Below, piece by piece: positions 23,388-23,541 of a stretch of DNA of 23,541 bases. Position 1 is the stretch's first letter; every line of letters begins with the position of its first letter. The notes below the pieces were generated by a model. That model made no database searches. It had not been told where the DNA came from and worked only from the letters and a program-made list of their open reading frames with translations. The position numbers were made by a program, and so were the translations under genes. The DNA lies in the NCBI GenBank assembly GCA_041576975.1, contig JBFGJY010000038.1:1-23541 (forward strand), given 5' to 3'. This DNA comes from JBFGJY01 sp041576975 (GTDB lineage: Bacteria > Pseudomonadota > Gammaproteobacteria > UBA4575).

Positions 23388-23541
23388 CTAAAGCGCTTTC
23401 AGGCGTGCAATCGCATCTTGTAAAACATCCATACTGGTTGCATACGAGATGCGCATATGCCCAGGTGAACCAAATGCGGTACCAGGTACTATTGCCATAC
23501 CTGTTTCATTAAGTAAGTATTCTGCAAATTCAACGTCATTA
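23388..23541 (-). CDS. C-terminus of a class I aminotransferase (aspartate aminotransferase-like), partial
   Basis: The last 50 codons of a gene that continues beyond the window edge. The visible protein contains EFAEYLLNETGMAIVPGTAFG and SPGHMRISYATSMDVLQDA, and ends RLKAL. IVPGTAFG and MRISYATS are the C-terminal hallmarks of PLP-dependent aminotransferases of the AspC/type Ib group; the Arg in MRIS is the residue that binds the substrate carboxylate. It points leftward and ends 89 nt from the BRO-N stop, convergent with it. The specific substrate cannot be set from this fragment. Confidence 0.85.
   Translation of the reverse strand, partial: NDVEFAEYLLNETGMAIVPGTAFGSPGHMRISYATSMDVLQDAIARLKAL

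Noticed and set aside
1..23541. CRISPR array or insertion sequence
   Set aside because: No regularly spaced direct repeats and no transposase-like reading frame were noticed.

Overview
The window is a piece of a moderately AT-rich gammaproteobacterial chromosome. The lineage is inferred from conserved gene order, not from a marker search. mtnA-gyrA followed by pheA-tyrA-aroA-cmk-rpsA-ihfB-lapA-lapB-pyrF-comEA is the arrangement known from Pseudomonas-like and other non-enteric gammaproteobacteria. A split tyrA and aroA, low GC and frequent weak or absent Shine-Dalgarno (SD) sequences argue against Pseudomonas itself. I cannot name a genus.

Layout. 133-3914: mtnA (methionine salvage) and gyrA, both on +. 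4106-8308: four minus-strand genes, namely a small membrane-anchored protein, a UDP-sugar 4-epimerase, a UDP-sugar 6-dehydrogenase and a PLP-dependent decarboxylase of the exosortase-associated type. 8844-9944: a divergent GT2 glycosyltransferase with two C-terminal membrane helices. This surface-polysaccharide-like, AT-rich block sits between gyrA and pheA, where serC is commonly found; serC is absent from the window, and so is hisC, often found between pheA and tyrA. 10426-18701: a long + strand run for aromatic amino acids (pheA, tyrA, aroA), CMP kinase, ribosomal protein S1, IHF beta, the envelope-control pair lapA/lapB, and pyrF. 18828-20070: a small exported ComEA-type DNA-binding protein and galU, which makes the UDP-glucose that nucleotide-sugar pathways draw on.

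20071-23541 is more accessory. It holds an intergenic stretch of consecutive hairpins, a two-gene minus-strand operon of exported thioredoxin-fold proteins that overlap by 11 nt, an exported histidine-phosphatase-family protein, copies of a dispersed palindromic repeat, tRNA-Asn(GTT) with a good promoter, a solitary BRO-N domain gene of phage type, and the 3' end of an aspartate aminotransferase-like gene.

I did not find a clear new defence or mobile system. The best leads are the orphan exosortase-type decarboxylase with uronic-sugar genes at the serC position, the hairpin-dense intergenic region at 20171-20364, the dispersed CTTTTGGCCGAAAG repeat, the unusual rpsA start region with a five-codon mini-ORF, and the lone BRO-N gene beside tRNA-Asn.
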